From Clostridia bacterium (GTDB taxonomy: Bacteria > Bacillota > Clostridia > Peptostreptococcales > Anaerovoracaceae): 9,717 nt of DNA. The notes under the pieces were generated by a model. It made no database searches, was not told the origin of the DNA, and saw nothing but the letters and a program-made list of their open reading frames with translations. Where the stretch lies: NCBI GenBank assembly GCA_024682015.1, contig JAIKZT010000129.1, forward strand, positions 1 to 9,717, given 5' to 3'. This document shows positions 6,962 through 9,717 of the stretch, in pieces; the stretch's first letter is position 1, and every line of letters starts with the position of its first letter. The position numbers and the translations under genes were made by a program.

Positions 6962-7992
6962 TCCTCCTTCCTTTCACCGCAAGCTTTACGGAATACTCCG
7001 TTACCACGCAGTCTGCGATGGCGGCCATGCTGTTCTTCGCGGTTCTGGCGCAGCTCGCCTTCGTGCTCACGCTGTTCTCGCTGAGGGCGAAAAGTGCGCG
7101 CAGAGCCGGGGAATCAACGGTTCTCGCGTTTTCCATCGCCGCGCTGTCCTACGTGACGGCGGTGTTTTCCGGATCGGATCTGCCGCTTCGGCTGCCCTGG
7201 ATCCTCGTGCCGGCTGCTGCCGCCTTTCTCGCCGCGAGAGCGCTCGCCTGCATGGCACGTCTGGTAGGGTCAGCGAAAAGAGAACTGCCGCCGGACGCGG
7301 CGCAGAAGGCGCTCGACGAGGAGGGCTACCGGCAGGCGCAGGAGGCTCTTGCCCGCGAGACGGAGGAGCTGAAGCGCACGAACGAAGAACTGCAGGCCAT
7401 GTATGAGCGGCTGTCGGACAGCATACGCGAACAGGAGAGCCTCGCGCTGAAGACGCGCGTGCACGATTCGATCGGGGCTGCGCTCATCGCCATCAGCAAT
7501 CTCATGCGGGGTGGGGAAGGCAGCGCCGAAGAGCAGATCGAAGCGCTGCGCGACGCTGTGAGCTACTTCGGAAACCCGGATGGCGCGCAGCCCCAGACGA
7601 TCGTACAGGCCGTATCTAAGGCCGCATCCCTGGGGGTGACCCTGCACATGGAAGGATCCGTACCGCCCGGCGGACCGGTGGAGGAACTGCTGGCAGCCGC
7701 AGCCTTTGAATGCGCGGCGAACTGCATCAAGCACGCGGGCGGAAGCCAGGTGTTCGCAAGGGTCACGCGGGAGGAAAATGCGTGGCAGGCACGCTTTACG
7801 AACGACGGCATGCCGCCGGAAAAGTCCGTCACGGAAGGCGGAGGGCTGTCGGCGCTGCGAAAGCGCGTGGAAGAGGCCGGAGGCAGCATGCGCATCGAAA
7901 GCAGCCCCGCGTTCGCGCTGATAATAAAGATTCCAAAGGAAAATCCATCTGACGGAAATCTCATTTTGTATGACAAAATAGTTCTTTCATAG
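6958..7992 (+). CDS. Membrane sensor histidine kinase, HisKA_3/NarL-partner type
   Basis: Predicted 344-aa kinase that would autophosphorylate and pass phosphate to the downstream regulator. Three hydrophobic segments (about 18-41, 53-72, 79-99) are followed by a coiled coil (about 118-165). The H-box is KTRVHDSIGAALIAISNLM with acceptor His169 followed by Asp170, as in the NarX/DesK family. The ATP-binding domain has an N-box FECAANCIKHA (Glu251, Asn255), FTNDGMPP (Asp283-Gly284) and the lid GGGLSALRKRVEEAGG (295-309). There is no large extracytoplasmic domain, so signal input may come from the 8-TM partner. AAGGAGG lies 6 nt before the ATG at 6958, and the ATG overlaps the upstream TGA. Upstream in-frame starts are therefore not used. 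The final 16 or so residues (NPSDGNLILYDKIVLS) extend past the usual end of the fold and are encoded by the edge of the AT-rich repeat island. Confidence 0.88.
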   Translation: MILLPFTASFTEYSVTTQSAMAAMLFFAVLAQLAFVLTLFSLRAKSARRAGESTVLAFSIAALSYVTAVFSGSDLPLRLPWILVPAAAAFLAARALACMARLVGSAKRELPPDAAQKALDEEGYRQAQEALARETEELKRTNEELQAMYERLSDSIREQESLALKTRVHDSIGAALIAISNLMRGGEGSAEEQIEALRDAVSYFGNPDGAQPQTIVQAVSKAASLGVTLHMEGSVPPGGPVEELLAAAAFECAANCIKHAGGSQVFARVTREENAWQARFTNDGMPPEKSVTEGGGLSALRKRVEEAGGSMRIESSPAFALIIKIPKENPSDGNLILYDKIVLS

Positions 7993-8002
7993 ATTTGTCA
8001 TA
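7969..8002. repeat. Inverted repeat at the kinase 3' end
   Basis: Perfect 9-bp arms TATGACAAA (7969-7977) and TTTGTCATA (7994-8002) are separated by 16 bp and span the histidine kinase stop codon (7990-7992). The left arm also sits in a smaller palindrome, TTTTGT-ATG-ACAAAA (7964-7978). Confidence 0.7.
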
Positions 8003-8023
8003 GGAAAAAGAATGCCATATACG
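7995..8023 (+). promoter_or_regulatory. Candidate promoter for the response regulator gene
   Basis: TTGTCA (7995-8000, five of six -35 matches) is followed after 17 bp by TATACG (8018-8023, four of six -10 matches). The -35 overlaps one of the TGTCATA heptamers. An alternative is the extended -10 TGTTAAAAT at 8072-8080, inside the central palindrome. The composition is so AT-rich that neither can be preferred with confidence. Confidence 0.3.
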
Positions 8024-8024
8024 G

Positions 8025-8103
8025 AAAACGATAAAGATGTCATAGATACCGGCGGGTATTTTAACAATATATGTTAAAATAATATGACAATTATCGTTTT
8101 TTT
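8025..8103 (+). terminator. Long interrupted hairpin with T7 tract, possible terminator
   Basis: Three nested perfect arm pairs share one axis: AAAACGATAA (8025-8034) with TTATCGTTTT (8091-8100), TGTCATA (8038-8044) with TATGACA (8083-8089), and TATTTTAACA (8057-8066) with TGTTAAAATA (8072-8081), around an ATATA loop. This gives 27 possible base pairs, interrupted by AGA/A and by a 12-to-1 nt internal loop. The outer arm runs into TTTTTTT at 8097-8103, so RNA read through here could terminate. The AT-rich stem makes this less certain than the other terminators, and a DNA-binding role is equally possible. Confidence 0.4.
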
Positions 8104-8141
8104 CAAAAAGACATAAAATAATTTATGACATTTTGAAAAAA
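8098..8141. repeat. 44-bp near-perfect palindrome
   Basis: Arms TTTTTTCAAAA (8098-8108) and TTTTGAAAAAA (8131-8141) are perfect over 11 bp. They enclose a second perfect pair, CATAAA (8112-8117) and TTTATG (8122-8127), with AGA and ACA as the only mismatched spacer, in which the central G-C still pairs. It abuts a further small hairpin, GACAG-CAA-CTGTC, at 8142-8154. Confidence 0.7.
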
Positions 8142-8158
8142 GACAGCAACTGTCATAG

Positions 8159-8188
8159 AGGTGTATGCTTTAACAAAGCGCACCTTTT
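8159..8188 (+). terminator. Terminator-like hairpin in the response regulator leader
   Basis: AGGTG (8159-8163) pairs with CACCT (8181-8185), and GCTTT (8167-8171) pairs with AAAGC (8175-8179), leaving a small internal loop. TTTT follows at 8185-8188. It ends 12 nt before the GGAGG ribosome binding site (8201-8205). It could be a weak attenuator or a leader hairpin governing regulator expression. Confidence 0.35.
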
Positions 8189-8212
8189 ACATGACTTATC
8201 GGAGGAAATACT

Positions 8213-8845
8213 ATGATCAGGACCGTTATCGCGGAAGACAATCAGTACATGCTCAACCACTTGAAAGCCCTCGTGCAGCGCACGGAAGGTTTCGAACTGG
8301 CTGGCGCGGTCACGGACGCGTTTGAGGCGGAGGCCCTGTGCGAGAGCGGGAAGGTCGACCTCGTGCTGATGGACGTGCAGACCGCCCACAACAACAACGG
8401 TCTGGCGGCGGGCGAGCGCATCCGCGCGTCCGGAAACGGCGCGAAGGTGCTGGTCGTTACGTCGCTCATCGATCCGGACGTGCTGAACCGGGCAAGAATG
8501 GGCGCGGCAGACAGCCTGTGGTACAAGGATCACGGGGATGAGGACCTGATGGACGTCGCCCGGCGCACGGTGGCGGGTGAGCGCATCTTCCCGGACACCT
8601 CGCCGTCCGTAGAGCTCAAGGGCATGCTCTCCGGCGACATCTCGCCGCGGCAGCTGCTCATTTTGCGGCGCTTCGTGCAGGGCGCGACGTACGAGGAGAT
8701 CGCGGCCGAGCTGGGCATCACGAAGAACGGCGTGCGCTGGAATCTCGACCAAATCGCGCAGAAGGGCGGCTTCGCGAACAAGCACGAGATGCTGGCGACC
8801 GTCATCGAGAACAAGCTGATCGTGACCACACTGAAGGACAGTTAG
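8213..8845 (+). CDS. NarL/LuxR-type response regulator
   Basis: Cytoplasmic 210-aa DNA-binding regulator, the presumed phosphate acceptor of the upstream kinase. The receiver domain (1 to about 122) has the acidic pair Glu8-Asp9, phospho-acceptor Asp54 in VDLVLMDVQ, Thr83 in LVVTS and Lys105 in WYKD, so it looks functional. The usual proline-containing loop after the Asp is replaced by TAHNNNG. The C-terminal domain (about 142-205) is a LuxR-type helix-turn-helix: ISPRQLLILRRFVQG, then YEEIAAELGITKNGVRWNLDQI. The recognition helix reads NGVRWNLD rather than the common TVKxHL, so target sequences may be unusual. GGAGG lies 7 nt before the ATG. The gene is separated from the kinase by the repeat island, which is the obvious candidate for autoregulation. 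No terminator is visible after the stop; the toxin-antitoxin operators follow within 30 bp. Confidence 0.9.
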   Translation: MIRTVIAEDNQYMLNHLKALVQRTEGFELAGAVTDAFEAEALCESGKVDLVLMDVQTAHNNNGLAAGERIRASGNGAKVLVVTSLIDPDVLNRARMGAADSLWYKDHGDEDLMDVARRTVAGERIFPDTSPSVELKGMLSGDISPRQLLILRRFVQGATYEEIAAELGITKNGVRWNLDQIAQKGGFANKHEMLATVIENKLIVTTLKDS

Positions 8846-8874
8846 ACTTCTGCAGAACAATGCTGCAAATTGAA

Positions 8875-8908
8875 ATCGATATATCGATATATTTATCGAT
8901 ATATCGAT
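8875..8908. repeat. Paired palindromic operators of the toxin-antitoxin operon
   Basis: The 14-bp perfect palindrome ATCGATATATCGAT occurs twice (8875-8888 and 8895-8908) with a 6-bp spacer. Centres are exactly 20 bp apart, about two helical turns, so two dimers would bind on the same face of DNA. The second copy touches the -35 of the operon promoter. This is the expected layout for autorepression by a Phd/YefM-type antitoxin or its complex with the toxin. Confidence 0.8.
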
Positions 8909-8936
8909 TGATTTATCTGCCGATTTGTGCTATGCT
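8908..8936 (+). promoter_or_regulatory. Promoter of the toxin-antitoxin operon
   Basis: A -35 TTGATT (8908-8913) and a -10 TATGCT (8931-8936) are separated by 17 bp, each matching four of six consensus bases. A TGC extended -10 element (8928-8930) is present. Transcription would start near 8943, about 25 nt before the antitoxin ATG. The promoter begins on the last base of the second operator palindrome. Confidence 0.6.
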
Positions 8937-8967
8937 TTTCGCAAGGATAAAGAGGGGAGATGGTTTT

Positions 8968-9291
8968 ATGGCATCCGTTGTCAGTGCGATCCGCAACACA
9001 GTTCCCATCACACAATTCAACAGGGGACTAGCTGGGCAGATTTTCGAAGATGTAAAGGCTCATGGCGCAAAAGTGGTCATGAAAAACAATGCTGCAGAAT
9101 GCGTATTAATCTCACCGGAGGAATACGTTCGTCTGATGGATGAGTTGAACGATGCCAGGCTGCTGGCGCTTGCTGCCGAGCGCGTTGCCAGACTTCATCC
9201 GGATCTGTTTGTATCGGAGAGTGAAGTATGGGAGAGGCTGCATATCTCGGACGAGGATCTCAAGTCGGCCGGTGAGGTAGTGTTTGAATGA
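8968..9291 (+). CDS. Type II antitoxin, Phd/YefM (StbD-like) family
   Basis: Predicted 107-aa antitoxin that neutralises the adjacent RelE-like toxin and represses its own operon. Residues 1 to about 60 fit the Phd/YefM DNA-binding and dimerisation fold: VPITQFNRGLAGQIFEDVKAHGAKVVMKNNAAECVLISPEEYVRLMD, with the typical pattern of a short N-terminal strand, a helix and the ISPEEY turn. Residues about 61-107 are helical and acidic, as expected of the toxin-wrapping tail. A longer frame opens at 8860, but its first 36 codons run through the operator palindromes and promoter. AGGGGAG 8 nt before the ATG at 8968 supports the shorter start. The TGA overlaps the toxin ATG by the usual 4 bp. Family assignment is good; the cognate toxin is inferred from position. 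Confidence 0.9.
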   Translation: MASVVSAIRNTVPITQFNRGLAGQIFEDVKAHGAKVVMKNNAAECVLISPEEYVRLMDELNDARLLALAAERVARLHPDLFVSESEVWERLHISDEDLKSAGEVVFE

Positions 9292-9617
9292 ACTGGTCGG
9301 TTGCGTACCTGCCGGAAGCTGTCAAAGACCTGGAAAAACTTTCACGCCCGCAGCAGGTTTTCGTGCTGAAGGCTATAAACAAGGTCAAGGAGAATCCTCT
9401 GCCGCAGAACGAGGGCGGTTTTGGGAAACCTCTTGGGAACAAACATGGGCTGAACCTTACAAACCTTTTAAAAATCAAACTTCGCGGCGAGGGCATCAGG
9501 ATCGTTTACAAACTGGTCAGGACGGAGACTCAGATGCTGATCATCGTGATCGGCGTCCGTGAGGATGAAGAGGTCTATGACCTTGCCAATGCGCGAAAAA
9601 TGAAACACGATCTATAG
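9288..9617 (+). CDS. Type II toxin, RelE/ParE superfamily (StbE-like)
   Basis: Predicted 109-aa toxin. RelE-type members cleave mRNA at the ribosome and ParE-type members inhibit gyrase; the sequence leans towards RelE/StbE. Visible family features are the N-terminal strand WSVAYLPEAVKDLEKL, the GKPLGN turn, the basic strand LKIKLRGEGIRIVYKLV (Lys62, Lys64, Arg66, Arg71, Tyr74), the hydrophobic MLIIVIGV and the closing REDEEVYDLA (Arg91, Tyr97), which matches the R.DE.VY..A signature. The length is normal and no disruption is seen, so the toxin is probably active. The start overlaps the antitoxin stop (ATGA), and GAGG lies 10 nt upstream. Expression should be coupled to that of the antitoxin. 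Confidence 0.9.
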   Translation: MNWSVAYLPEAVKDLEKLSRPQQVFVLKAINKVKENPLPQNEGGFGKPLGNKHGLNLTNLLKIKLRGEGIRIVYKLVRTETQMLIIVIGVREDEEVYDLANARKMKHDL

Positions 9618-9642
9618 ACCTGAACGTCAGATCTGCTCCATT

Positions 9643-9660
9643 ACTGGCACTTGTGCCAGT
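9643..9660. repeat. 18-bp palindrome after the toxin gene
   Basis: ACTGGCAC (9643-9650) and GTGCCAGT (9653-9660) are perfect 8-bp arms separated by TT. It lies 25 bp after the toxin stop. No T-run follows, so it is not a standard terminator. It could be a protein binding site or a structure at the mRNA 3' end. Confidence 0.55.
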
Positions 9661-9678
9661 TACGATTTACGCAAAAAG

Positions 9679-9713
9679 CGGTACAATTAACTTGAATAAT
9701 TGTACCGTTTTTT
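9679..9713. terminator. Bidirectional terminator of the toxin-antitoxin operon
   Basis: A perfect 11-bp stem (CGGTACAATTA at 9679-9689, TAATTGTACCG at 9697-9707) with a 7-nt loop is followed by TTTTTT (9708-9713). An AAAAA run lies just before the stem (9673-9677), so it could also stop transcription arriving from the right on the minus strand. It ends the operon 62 nt after the toxin stop. Confidence 0.92.
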
Positions 9714-9717
9714 GTGT

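Larger units (their letters stand above)
7961..8158. repeat. AT-rich island with six TGTCATA heptamers in symmetric array
   Basis: This stretch is strikingly AT-rich compared with its neighbours. The heptamer TGTCATA occurs three times on the plus strand (7996-8002, 8038-8044, 8151-8157) and three times on the minus strand, read as TATGACA (7969-7975, 8083-8089, 8124-8130). The order is minus, plus, plus, minus, minus, plus, with centre spacings of 27, 42, 45, 41 and 27 bp. The array is therefore close to two-fold symmetric about base 8063. Three of the plus copies extend to TGTCATAG. Likely roles are operators for the flanking response regulator, a structured leader RNA, or a small palindromic mobile element. 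Confidence 0.75.

Noticed and set aside
7961..8158. CRISPR array or replication-origin iterons as explanation for the heptamers
   Set aside because: The copies are short, occur in both orientations and have unequal spacers, unlike a CRISPR. There are no clear DnaA boxes or replication genes nearby.
8860..8967. 36-residue N-terminal extension of the antitoxin
   Set aside because: These codons are the operator palindromes and promoter; the resulting Ile/Tyr repeats are an artefact, and a good ribosome binding site precedes 8968.
9645..9664. Sigma-54 promoter resemblance (TGGCAC followed by TTAC)
   Set aside because: The -12 element does not occur at the required spacing, and the TGGCAC is explained by the palindrome.

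Overview
The window looks like a chromosomal segment of a fairly GC-rich Clostridia-type Firmicute, probably a gut anaerobe. The evidence is a pyruvate phosphate dikinase that lines up almost residue for residue with the Clostridium symbiosum enzyme, strong GGAGG-type ribosome binding sites, short AT-rich intergenic islands in otherwise GC-rich DNA, and a secreted transglutaminase/BspA-repeat protein. The assignment is by family resemblance only; no search was run.

Layout, left to right. Bases 1-66 hold the end of an upstream plus-strand unit and its terminator. Bases 67-440 carry no convincing gene. A bidirectional terminator (442-470) then closes a minus-strand gene for an exported protein with a transglutaminase-like catalytic domain and BspA-type leucine-rich repeats (484-2343). 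A 334-bp intergenic region (2344-2677) carries divergent promoters for this gene and for plus-strand ppdK (2678-5308), which ends in a strong terminator (5368-5400).

Directly after that terminator, an extended -10 promoter starts a signalling cluster. It consists of an 8-TM histidine-kinase-like protein with no visible phospho-acceptor His or ATP-binding motifs (5441-6961), a translationally coupled and apparently intact HisKA_3-type histidine kinase (6958-7992), and a NarL/LuxR-type response regulator (8213-8845). The 220-bp gap before the regulator is a very AT-rich island. It is built from several inverted repeats and holds six copies of TGTCATA, arranged with near-perfect two-fold symmetry. 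This island and the split active/inactive kinase pair are the most unusual content of the window.

The right end is a compact type II toxin-antitoxin operon: a Phd/YefM/StbD-like antitoxin (8968-9291) overlapping a RelE/StbE-like toxin (9288-9617). Upstream are two identical 14-bp palindromes exactly 20 bp apart, abutting the -35 element, which is a typical layout for autorepression. A bidirectional terminator closes the window (9679-9713).
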